Of a DNA stretch of 39,862 nt, positions 19,298-26,030 are shown in pieces (positions within the stretch are counted from its first letter, which is position 1; every line of letters begins with the position of its first letter). A model generated the notes under the pieces. It did not search any database and was not told where the DNA came from. It worked only from the letters and a program-made list of their open reading frames with translations. Origin of the DNA: an uncultured Wenzhouxiangella sp. (lineage in GTDB: Bacteria; Pseudomonadota; Gammaproteobacteria; Xanthomonadales; Wenzhouxiangellaceae); assembly GCA_913057195.1 (NCBI GenBank), contig CAJXNL010000019.1:1-39862 (forward strand), read 5' to 3'. A program made the position numbers and the translations under genes.

Positions 19298-19330
19298 AAA
19301 GCCCACCACACGCTGACGTTGGTGGGCTTT
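19298..19330. terminator. Bidirectional terminator between sulfotransferase and AraC-type regulator genes
   Basis: AAAGCCCACC (19298-19307) pairs with GGTGGGCTTT (19321-19330), a 10-bp stem. The T-run is much better on the minus strand (CTTTTTTT after the stem), so it best serves the regulator gene ending at 19483. On the plus strand only TTT follows, which may still help the sulfotransferase transcript. Confidence 0.8.
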
Positions 19331-19482
19331 GCCGGTTGCAGGTCATCACTTCACCTGCCATCCCCCTCCCTTCATAGCGATTCAATATCAGTCTGATAGA
19401 AAACCACCGGTTTGACCACGGCAAAACCCGACAGGCATGTCGACAAAGCCGACAGGTGAGGCATCGGTCAGATGCCGCTGAC

Positions 19483-21333
19483 TCAGGAGGAGGCGGTGTT
19501 GGCTTGGTTGGCCTTCAAACGATCCAAGTATTGCGAGGGAGACATGCCAACATACTTAGAAAATGCCCGATAAAACGAGGCTTTGGAGTTGAACCCGCAC
19601 GCCGCGGCCAGCTGAGCAATCGAAGGGGGGCTGGGCTGGTTCAGCTGGCGTCGCGCATCCATGATGCGGTAGTAGTTGACCAAGTTATTGAAGTTGGTGT
19701 TGGCAAACTGAGAGATTGCATTGGAGACATAAGTGCTGTTGCTGGCCACGTGGGCGGCGAGATCACCCAGCGACAGATTGGCGTCTCGATAAATCGTATC
19801 TTGCTGCAAGGCATCGGTGATTCGTTCAAACACTTTTTCTAAACTCGGTGTTGCGCCGTCTTTGCTCGATGACTCTTGATCGGGCTGAGTGCTGGGTTGA
19901 GGGTGGCGATGGGTGAGGCGTTGGTTGACCTCGTTTTGTCTGAGCAGGTCTTGGTTTCGCTCATACAGGCTTTGCAATGTGCGGGCCCTAAAGCTTAAAA
20001 AGAACACCGCCACCGCCAACAGGCTCACCACACCGATGGTCAACACCACCCCAAATTGGATTTGTGCCCGCTGACGCTCAATTTGCTCGGCCTGGATCGC
20101 CAGCTCGGCGTCTTTGAGCTCGGTTTCATAGCGGGTTTGAATTTCTTCAGCCGAGGCTTTGGCCTCAGCGCTGATCAGCTGACGATCGAGGGCTTGGTAT
20201 CGATCTGAATAGGTCAGGGCCAATTGATAATTCCCTTGATCTCGGTAGAGGTCGGCGTAGTTGTCCATCAACTGCCTTTCAATATAGGGATCATCGATTG
20301 ACTCAAGGTCCGCGGCGGTCATGTCGTAAAACCGAAGGGCTTGGGCAAAATCACCGGCCACGTAGTGTGCATGGCCGATGTTGAGATGGTTGAGCATGAC
20401 ACAATAGTCAAACCCCTCATCGCTGCACACCGTCAAAGACCGGTTCAGCGCGGCCAACCCCGCATCGATTTGATTCAAGTCGATATACAAATTGCCCAGG
20501 TTCATTTGAAACTGAGCTTCTAAGTCGGGCGAGTCGGTCGGCTGCAATGACGCCAGCCCAGCGCGATAGACCGCCAATGCCTCCTCGAGCTGGCCAGCGG
20601 CGCGATAGGTCGCCCCCAGGTTGGCTTGAACCAGCAGCACATCGGTGCGCTGATTGAGCCTATCGTAAAGCTCAATGGCCTCAAGGTAGTGCGCGCTGGA
20701 CTGTTCCCAATCTTCAAGATAGCTTGTGGTGTTGCCCAGGTTGTTATAGACATTGGCCCGAAACGTGGGGCTTCGGTCTAAGCGCAGCGCGTTGGTGTAG
20801 TACTCAATGGCACGCGGGTATTGGCCCAAGGTCTGATACAGATCGCCCAAAGTGCGTTGGATGGTCGCCTCAAACGCTCGGCCGGCGGGGTCGGCCGTCA
20901 GCGCCAACAGCCGGGTCTCGGCGCGCATCAAATCGTTCTGCGCTTGGATCTGCAAGGCGATGATGCCCAGCTCCAAAAACAGGGCCTGAGCGGGGGTCAA
21001 TTGATCCTGCTGCGCGGCTTCAAACGCTTCCAGGTCGTCGATGATGGACTCAAGATCGCCTGCGTACCGAAAATGCGTCAGCACCCGGTCAAGATAGGCC
21101 AAAAGCAGCGGCACATCGCCTGTGGTTAGCGCGCGCTGTCGGGCAGAATCAAGGGTTTGCCGAGCACGATCAAGGTCTTCGGTATAGATGGCGTCGAATG
21201 TTTCGATGAGCGCCTGTCCCTTTGCATCTTCGATGGCATCCAACGACTGGGCGGCGGCGGTGGGGGACCCGCCACTGATGCAGCACAGCATCAGCCAGCA
21301 CAGCGCCACTTTGATGGGATTGGATGTCAACAT
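19483..21333 (-). CDS. Membrane-anchored TPR sensor with AraC-type DNA-binding domain
   Basis: 616 residues. An N-terminal signal segment (ALCWLMLCCISGGSPTAAAQ) exports a region of about 400 residues built of TPRs (e.g. GDLYQTLGQYPRAIEYYTNAL, NLGATYRAAGQLEEALAVYR). A transmembrane helix (VVLTIGVVSLLAVAVFFLSF, about 430-452) and a short coiled segment (LYERNQDLLRQNEVNQRL) follow. The C-terminal 100 residues are an AraC-family double HTH (LSLGDLAAHVASNSTYVSNAI and AQLAAACGFNSKASFYRAFSKYVGMSPSQY). This suggests a one-protein periplasm-to-DNA regulator. Targets are unknown; the TPR-sulfotransferase and receptor next door are candidates. No strong ribosome site is seen before the ATG. It is 11 bases from the end of dusB on the same strand. 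Confidence 0.88.
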   Translation of the reverse strand: MLTSNPIKVALCWLMLCCISGGSPTAAAQSLDAIEDAKGQALIETFDAIYTEDLDRARQTLDSARQRALTTGDVPLLLAYLDRVLTHFRYAGDLESIIDDLEAFEAAQQDQLTPAQALFLELGIIALQIQAQNDLMRAETRLLALTADPAGRAFEATIQRTLGDLYQTLGQYPRAIEYYTNALRLDRSPTFRANVYNNLGNTTSYLEDWEQSSAHYLEAIELYDRLNQRTDVLLVQANLGATYRAAGQLEEALAVYRAGLASLQPTDSPDLEAQFQMNLGNLYIDLNQIDAGLAALNRSLTVCSDEGFDYCVMLNHLNIGHAHYVAGDFAQALRFYDMTAADLESIDDPYIERQLMDNYADLYRDQGNYQLALTYSDRYQALDRQLISAEAKASAEEIQTRYETELKDAELAIQAEQIERQRAQIQFGVVLTIGVVSLLAVAVFFLSFRARTLQSLYERNQDLLRQNEVNQRLTHRHPQPSTQPDQESSSKDGATPSLEKVFERITDALQQDTIYRDANLSLGDLAAHVASNSTYVSNAISQFANTNFNNLVNYYRIMDARRQLNQPSPPSIAQLAAACGFNSKASFYRAFSKYVGMSPSQYLDRLKANQANTASS

Positions 21334-21343
21334 GCGTTGTTGA

Positions 21344-22327
21344 TTATGACACGGCCCGTTGAGGCGTTAACGATGCAAAGTAGTTCTTTGTCAACCTCAT
21401 TTGTGTCTGGGCGTCGCTGGCCTGATTGACCACCGCCAGAAACGGTCGATTTTCCGGGCGGTCTTTGGCATACCACCCCAGGTGTTTGCGGGCCACACGA
21501 ACCCCTCGGTGGGGTCCATAAAACGCATACAGCGCACGCAAGTGACCCAGCAATATTTCCCCCACGGTCTCAGGCGGCGGCTCAGGCAAGTGCTCACCGG
21601 TGGCTAGGAAGTGTTTGATTTGCTCAAACACCCACGGCCTGCCTTGCGCCGCTCGCCCAATCAACACGCCGTCAGCGCCTGTGTAATCCAGCACGGCGCG
21701 GGCCTTTTGTGCGCTGTCGATGTCGCCGTTGGCCCACACCGGAAGATCGATGCTGGCTTTGATTTTGGCGATGGTGTCGTACTCCGCCACGCCTTGGTAC
21801 TTTTGGTCCCGGGTCCGGCCGTGAATGGCAAGCGCCTGGATCCCGCAGTCTTCGGCCATCCGCGCAATGGTGGGGGCGTTTTTATGGTTTTGGGCCCAAC
21901 CGGTTCGGATTTTGAGCGTCACCGGCACGTCCACCGCCGTCACCACCGCCTTCAAGATCGCCTCGACGCGCGGTTCGTCTTGCATCAGCGCCGATCCCGC
22001 CCAGGCCCGGCACACTTTCTTGGCCGGACAGCCCATGTTGATGTCGATGATGTCGGCGCCGTGTGACACGTTGAACTGCGCGGCGTGCGCCAGCTGCTCA
22101 GGTTCCGTGCCTGCAATTTGCACTGAGATGATGCCGGGTTCACCCCGGTGGTCCATGCGATGTTGAGATTTGGCGGTGTGCCAAAGCTTGGGATCGGCAC
22201 TGGTCATTTCCGAGGTGGCCAGTCCTGCGCCCATGGCTTTGCATAACAGCCGAAAGGGTTTGTCAGTGACCCCCGCCATGGGCGCCAGGCCCAAGTTGGA
22301 TGACAGCGTGTGCGGTCCGATGTGCAT
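21344..22327 (-). CDS. dusB: tRNA-dihydrouridine synthase B
   Basis: 327 residues. An FMN-dependent enzyme that reduces uridines in the tRNA D-loop. The TIM-barrel motifs are clear: APMAGVTDKPFR at the N-terminus, catalytic cysteine C100 in INMGCPAKKVC, KIRTGW, HGRTRDQ, and the FMN phosphate region GADGVLIGRAAQGRPW. KKVCRAWAGSALM resembles DusB rather than DusA or DusC. Its ATG (22327) shares one base with the engB stop (TGATG), so translation is probably coupled to engB. An in-frame TTG at 22330 is a less likely start. In many gammaproteobacteria dusB precedes fis; here a TPR/AraC regulator follows instead. Confidence 0.94.
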   Translation of the reverse strand: MHIGPHTLSSNLGLAPMAGVTDKPFRLLCKAMGAGLATSEMTSADPKLWHTAKSQHRMDHRGEPGIISVQIAGTEPEQLAHAAQFNVSHGADIIDINMGCPAKKVCRAWAGSALMQDEPRVEAILKAVVTAVDVPVTLKIRTGWAQNHKNAPTIARMAEDCGIQALAIHGRTRDQKYQGVAEYDTIAKIKASIDLPVWANGDIDSAQKARAVLDYTGADGVLIGRAAQGRPWVFEQIKHFLATGEHLPEPPPETVGEILLGHLRALYAFYGPHRGVRVARKHLGWYAKDRPENRPFLAVVNQASDAQTQMRLTKNYFASLTPQRAVS

Positions 22328-22980
22328 CAAGGGGCGGTTAGATTCATGTGTGGTTGATACCAGCGGTCAAACGCGGCAAGCAGCTCATCGATCCCTAAGC
22401 CAGATGTGGCTGAGAAGGCCTGCAGGCCGACTTGGGGGTGGATTTTACCGCGCACTTTATCCACAGCCCGCATCCATTGACTTCGTGAGAGCTTGTCGGC
22501 TTTGGTCAGCACCAAATGCTGAGACAGGCCACGCTGACCGGCCCATTCGATCAATTGAATATCGGTGTCTTTAAGAGGGTGTCTGATGTCCATCACCACC
22601 ACCAGGCCTTGGAGGGCTTGACGCTGATCAAGATAGCCTTGAATCAGGCCTTGCCAGTGGGCTTTCAGATCGCCGCTGACCTTCGCGTAGCCATACCCGG
22701 GCAAGTCGACCAATTTGCGCATTGGGTCGAGCTCAAAAAACACCAGTTGGCGGGTGCGCCCGGGGGTTTTGCTGGTTCGAGCCAAAGATTTTTGGTCGCA
22801 CAGGCGATTGATAAGACTGGACTTGCCGGCGTTTGAGCGTCCGGCCACCGCCACCTCGATGCCGCCATCGGGAGGCAGCTGGCTGGGGTGGTGGATGCTG
22901 TCGATATACCGAGCCTGGCGGAGCAGCTTGGCCGCGGCCGCTGGAGATGATGAAGACGGCGAGGATGGGGGTGGGGTCAT
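22327..22980 (-). CDS. engB: Ribosome-biogenesis GTPase EngB/YsxC (YihA)
   Basis: 217 residues. An essential Ras-like GTPase needed for assembly of the large ribosomal subunit. All G motifs are present: G1 GRSNAGKSS (47-55), G2 region TPGRTRQL, G3 DLPGYGYAKV, G4 TKADK, G5 SATSG. A Pro/Ser/Ala-rich N-terminal tail of about 18 residues precedes the domain. GAGGG 6 bases before the ATG supports the start. It is divergent from the cytochrome c4 gene, with dusB downstream and a 1-base overlap. Confidence 0.96.
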   Translation of the reverse strand: MTPPPSSPSSSSPAAAAKLLRQARYIDSIHHPSQLPPDGGIEVAVAGRSNAGKSSLINRLCDQKSLARTSKTPGRTRQLVFFELDPMRKLVDLPGYGYAKVSGDLKAHWQGLIQGYLDQRQALQGLVVVMDIRHPLKDTDIQLIEWAGQRGLSQHLVLTKADKLSRSQWMRAVDKVRGKIHPQVGLQAFSATSGLGIDELLAAFDRWYQPHMNLTAP

Positions 22981-23064
22981 GGGAATCCCTCAAAAACGGC
23001 CCAACGGCTGGCATAAAAAAGCGATAATATCAGGTCAGACCATGCATGCAGGAGTATCCGCACA

Positions 23065-23718
23065 ATGATTCGATGGGCAATGGCCACTGTTTTGACTGTT
23101 CTGATCGCGACTGTCGCGAGTCCCGCGCTGGGGCAATCGCTGGTGGGAGATCCGGAAGCCGGTCAAGCCAAGGCAGCCACATGCGGTGCCTGTCATGGTC
23201 AAGATGGCAACTCAAGCGTCTCCGAGTGGCCCAAGATTGCCGGCCAGCATGCCGATTATGCGGCCAGGCAAACGCGCATGGTGCGCGATCAAAAGCGCAA
23301 CGTTCCGACCATGTATCCCATGGTGATGAACCTAAGCGATCAAGACATTGCCGATATCGCCGCCTACTACGAACAGCAGGCCATTCAGCCCGGCGTGGCC
23401 GATGAGGCTTTGGTTGAGTTGGGTGAAGACATCTATACCGCGGGCAACATGGACTCAGGCGTGCCCTCATGCGCCGCCTGCCATGGCCCCTCGGGCCGCG
23501 GCATTCCTGGGGCGCATTATCCAAGCCTCAGCGGCCAGCACGCCGACTACACCGCCGATCGCTTGCGGCGCTACCGCAGTGGTGAAAACAATGGCGCAGA
23601 TGACCCCTACAGCAACATCATGGTGGCCGTCGCCGCGCAGCTGACCGATGAAGAAATCGAAGCGGTGAGCTCTTACATTGAAGGGCTTCACTTGGCCAGG
23701 TTCACCAATGCTGAATAA
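23065..23718 (+). CDS. Di-haem cytochrome c4
   Basis: 217 residues. A periplasmic electron carrier, typically feeding cbb3 or other terminal oxidases and sometimes cytochrome c peroxidase. A signal peptide (ATVLTVLIATVASPALGQ) precedes two similar haem domains with C40-G-A-C43-H44 and C136-A-A-C139-H140. Methionine ligands are probably in TMYPMVMNL and in YSNIMVAVAAQL. The two halves share the WPKIAGQHADY / YPSLSGQHADY repeat typical of c4. AGGAG (23050-23054) lies upstream of the ATG. Position next to engB and ahead of dsbA is the usual gammaproteobacterial order. Confidence 0.95.
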   Translation: MIRWAMATVLTVLIATVASPALGQSLVGDPEAGQAKAATCGACHGQDGNSSVSEWPKIAGQHADYAARQTRMVRDQKRNVPTMYPMVMNLSDQDIADIAAYYEQQAIQPGVADEALVELGEDIYTAGNMDSGVPSCAACHGPSGRGIPGAHYPSLSGQHADYTADRLRRYRSGENNGADDPYSNIMVAVAAQLTDEEIEAVSSYIEGLHLARFTNAE

Positions 23719-23728
23719 TGCATTGATG

Positions 23729-23761
23729 GCGATCTGCTAGCATCTGCTCATCGCTTTTTTT
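23729..23761 (+). terminator. Probable terminator after cytochrome c4
   Basis: GCGAT (23729-23733) pairs with ATCGC (23750-23754) over a long loop and is followed by seven Ts (23755-23761). The stem is short, so this may be only a partial stop before dsbA. Confidence 0.5.
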
Positions 23762-23792
23762 GTGACCCAGGACAAATGTGACCCAGGACAAA
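23761..23792 (+). repeat. Tandem 16-bp duplication before dsbA
   Basis: TGTGACCCAGGACAAA occurs twice head to tail (23761-23776 and 23777-23792), with a partial third unit AGGACAAA (23794-23801) containing the dsbA ribosome site. The units sit in the dsbA 5' untranslated region and add spare AGGA-like ribosome sites. Confidence 0.95.
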
Positions 23793-23803
23793 AAGGACAA
23801 ACC

Positions 23804-24478
23804 ATGACCCGACTTCAGACGTTTTTGATCCACGTGGTTGTGTTGGCGTGCATGACAACCATCGCCTCATCAAAGTTGATGGCGCAGCCTTATCAAGAGG
23901 GCCAGCACTACGATGTCATTGAAGCATCGGCGAATATGCCCGATGACAAAGTCGTTGTCACCGAAGCATTTGCCTACCCGTGTCCGGCGTGTCGGAACTT
24001 CTTGCCGGTGATCACCGCATGGGCAGACCAGGCGCCTGACTACGTTGAGGTTCGAAAACTTCCCGTGGCCCTGCGCCCCAGCTGGGCGCCTTTTGCACGC
24101 GCCTACTACACGGCCAAGGCCATGGATCTTGGCCCCGAGGCCCATGAAAAAACATTTAAAGCCCTGCACGACGAGCGCCAGCGCATCACCAGCATGGAAG
24201 ACATTGGCCAACTCTATGAGCCGTTTGGCGTGGATGCGGATGAGTTTGTGGAGATGTCTGAGTCATTTGCGGTCGAGTCGCAGATGGGGCGCAACCGGAC
24301 CGAAGTGCGCCGCTTTGGCATTCGCGGCACGCCGAGTGTGATTATTCAAGGCAAGTATCGGATGAAGCTGCGCGCGTTTGATTCTTATCAGGCGATGATG
24401 CGTGCGGTGGATGAGCTGGTGGCGCGTGAGGCTGAGGCCATGGGTTTGACGGCGTCAGGAGACACGTCGGCGCCGTGA
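23804..24478 (+). CDS. dsbA: Thiol:disulfide interchange protein DsbA
   Basis: 224 residues. A periplasmic oxidase that puts disulfide bonds into exported proteins. A signal peptide (TFLIHVVVLACMTTIASSKLMA) precedes the thioredoxin fold with active site C60-P-A-C63; E. coli DsbA has CPHC, and the His is replaced by Ala. The cis-proline loop is RGTPSVIIQG. AAGGA 6 bases before the ATG at 23804 fixes the start; the frame runs back to 23762 through a tandem repeat and is not used. The last 4 bases overlap the next gene (GTGA), so the two are co-translated. No dsbB is seen in the window. Confidence 0.94.
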   Translation: MTRLQTFLIHVVVLACMTTIASSKLMAQPYQEGQHYDVIEASANMPDDKVVVTEAFAYPCPACRNFLPVITAWADQAPDYVEVRKLPVALRPSWAPFARAYYTAKAMDLGPEAHEKTFKALHDERQRITSMEDIGQLYEPFGVDADEFVEMSESFAVESQMGRNRTEVRRFGIRGTPSVIIQGKYRMKLRAFDSYQAMMRAVDELVAREAEAMGLTASGDTSAP

Positions 24479-25302
24479 CCGGCTCCAGGCGCCAGCTTCG
24501 GCTGCTGAGCTACAACATCCAAGCCGGCACCACAACAGGCAAGTATCATCAATACCTCACTCGCAGCTGGCGGCAGGTGCTGCCCCACAACGAGCGCGTC
24601 GCCAACTTAGATGCCATCGCTGAGCTGGCGGCCGACTATGACATTGTCGCGCTTCAAGAGGTCGACTGTGGCTCCTTGCGATCGGGGTTTCTTAACCAGG
24701 CCAAGTACATGGCCACCCACGCCAACTTTCCATTTTGGAACTACCAAGGCAACCGAAAGCTGGGCGTGATTGCGCACGCCGGCATTGGGTTTTTGAGCCG
24801 CATCCGGCCCAGTGAAGTTGAAGAGCACCGGCTGCCGGGGGCCATCCCCGGGCGCGGTGCGCTGGTGGTGCGGTTTGGTGAAGGCGAGCATGCGCTTTAT
24901 TTGGTGGTGTTGCACTTGGCGCTGGGACGCCGCGCCCGCATCCAACAGCTTGACTACATCGCCGGGCTGGTGCGTGCCTTTCCCAACGTCGTGGTCATGG
25001 GCGATCTCAATGCCAGCCCGAGCGCTTGGGAGATCCAGACGTTTTGTGACAGCGCGGGCTTGGTGATGCCCAATGACCATCTGTTGACGTATCCCGCTTG
25101 GGATCCACAGCGCGCGATCGATCACATCTTGATCTCGCCGGGCATGGACATTTGCGACTTGGATGTGCTGCCGGTGACCTACTCAGATCATCGACCGCTG
25201 ACCATGACGGTGCGGTTAGGGGGGCGTGTGGATTTGCCAGAGCATACCGAAGGCCACCACAAGCAGCACCAGGCCGAAAAGACGTCGAAGTCGGGTCGAT
25301 GA
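24475..25302 (+). CDS. Endonuclease/exonuclease/phosphatase (EEP) family protein
   Basis: 275 residues. A DNase I-like metal-dependent phosphoesterase: LLSYNIQAG (Asn), VALQEVDCG (Glu), LHLALGRRAR (His), VMGDLNASP (Asp, Asn), AIDHILIS and YSDHRPLTM (final Asp-His). The family ranges from DNases to phospholipases; the real substrate of the dsbA-linked subgroup is not known to me. It begins at GTG 24475 inside the dsbA stop (GTGA). The last 29 codons, a His/Lys/Gln-rich tail, are antisense to the end of the TauE/SafE gene and look like a lineage-specific extension. Confidence 0.9.
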   Translation: MTGSRRQLRLLSYNIQAGTTTGKYHQYLTRSWRQVLPHNERVANLDAIAELAADYDIVALQEVDCGSLRSGFLNQAKYMATHANFPFWNYQGNRKLGVIAHAGIGFLSRIRPSEVEEHRLPGAIPGRGALVVRFGEGEHALYLVVLHLALGRRARIQQLDYIAGLVRAFPNVVVMGDLNASPSAWEIQTFCDSAGLVMPNDHLLTYPAWDPQRAIDHILISPGMDICDLDVLPVTYSDHRPLTMTVRLGGRVDLPEHTEGHHKQHQAEKTSKSGR

Positions 25303-26010
25303 CAAACGGTGGGCCAGGGCCACGCCAAAGGGGGCGCTGAGGGCGCCGGCGACGCCCACCCCAACAATCGGCCCGGCTTGCAACGCGGCCGGCTCGATCA
25401 CGGCAAACATCACCACCCCCATCAGGGCCAGCAGCCAGCCCATCGCCGAGGCCAGCGCAACGGCTTGCACGCTTTGATAACCATTCCACATCAGGTAGGG
25501 CACCAACAGCGATCCGCCTCCGATGCCCACCATGGCAGAGGCCGAGCCGATCAAAGGCGTGGCCCAGGCGGCACCGCGCGGGCGCGCCGAGCGCGCGGTG
25601 GGGGTCACTGAATGCGCCAGCGCCAAGCGAAGGCCCACCACCGTGACCAAACCGGCGAACGTCGCACTGACCCAAATGATGGGCAGGTGGTTGGTGAGCC
25701 ACACCCCAACCGCCGCGCCCACCAACATCCCAGGCGCAAGTCGGCTGACGCTGGCGCTGTCGAAACCGATTCGCTGATGATGTGACCAAACCGCCCGCGC
25801 CGATGTCAGCAACATCGATCCAAGCGATGTGGCGATTGCGGTGGGCAGCGCGGTCTGTGCGGGCACGCCTTGTCCAAGCAACACAAACGTCACTGCTGGG
25901 ACAATGATCAGCCCGCCACCGATTCCAAACAGGCCCGCCAGCACACCGGCCGAAAGCCCCACCCCGACCAGCAACATGGTTAGACTGAACATATGAGCAT
26001 AGTGTCGCAT
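25216..26010 (-). CDS. TauE/SafE family membrane permease
   Basis: 264 residues with about eight transmembrane segments in two similar halves. The repeated family motif appears as GLFGIGGGLIIVPAV near residue 30 and SAMVGIGGGSLLVPYLMW near residue 160. Members are proposed exporters of sulfite, sulfoacetate or other small anions; the substrate here is not deducible. Two starts are possible, ATG 26010 and ATG 25992 (MFSLTM), neither with a good ribosome site. Upstream the divergent lytic transglycosylase begins only 20-38 bases away. Its 3' end overlaps the EEP gene by 87 bases in antisense. Confidence 0.9.
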   Translation of the reverse strand: MRHYAHMFSLTMLLVGVGLSAGVLAGLFGIGGGLIIVPAVTFVLLGQGVPAQTALPTAIATSLGSMLLTSARAVWSHHQRIGFDSASVSRLAPGMLVGAAVGVWLTNHLPIIWVSATFAGLVTVVGLRLALAHSVTPTARSARPRGAAWATPLIGSASAMVGIGGGSLLVPYLMWNGYQSVQAVALASAMGWLLALMGVVMFAVIEPAALQAGPIVGVGVAGALSAPFGVALAHRLSSTRLRRLFGLVLLVVAFGMLWQIHTPP

Positions 26011-26030
26011 TCAGCGCAGTGAAGGCAAGC

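Noticed and set aside
23762-23803. Upstream start for DsbA giving 14 extra residues
   Set aside because: The extra residues are encoded by the tandem repeat; AAGGA and the signal peptide both point to 23804.
25007-25789. 260-codon minus-strand open frame
   Set aside because: Runs out of frame over the TauE/SafE and EEP genes; the translation is Arg/Gly/Pro-rich with no family motif, typical of a GC-rich shadow frame.
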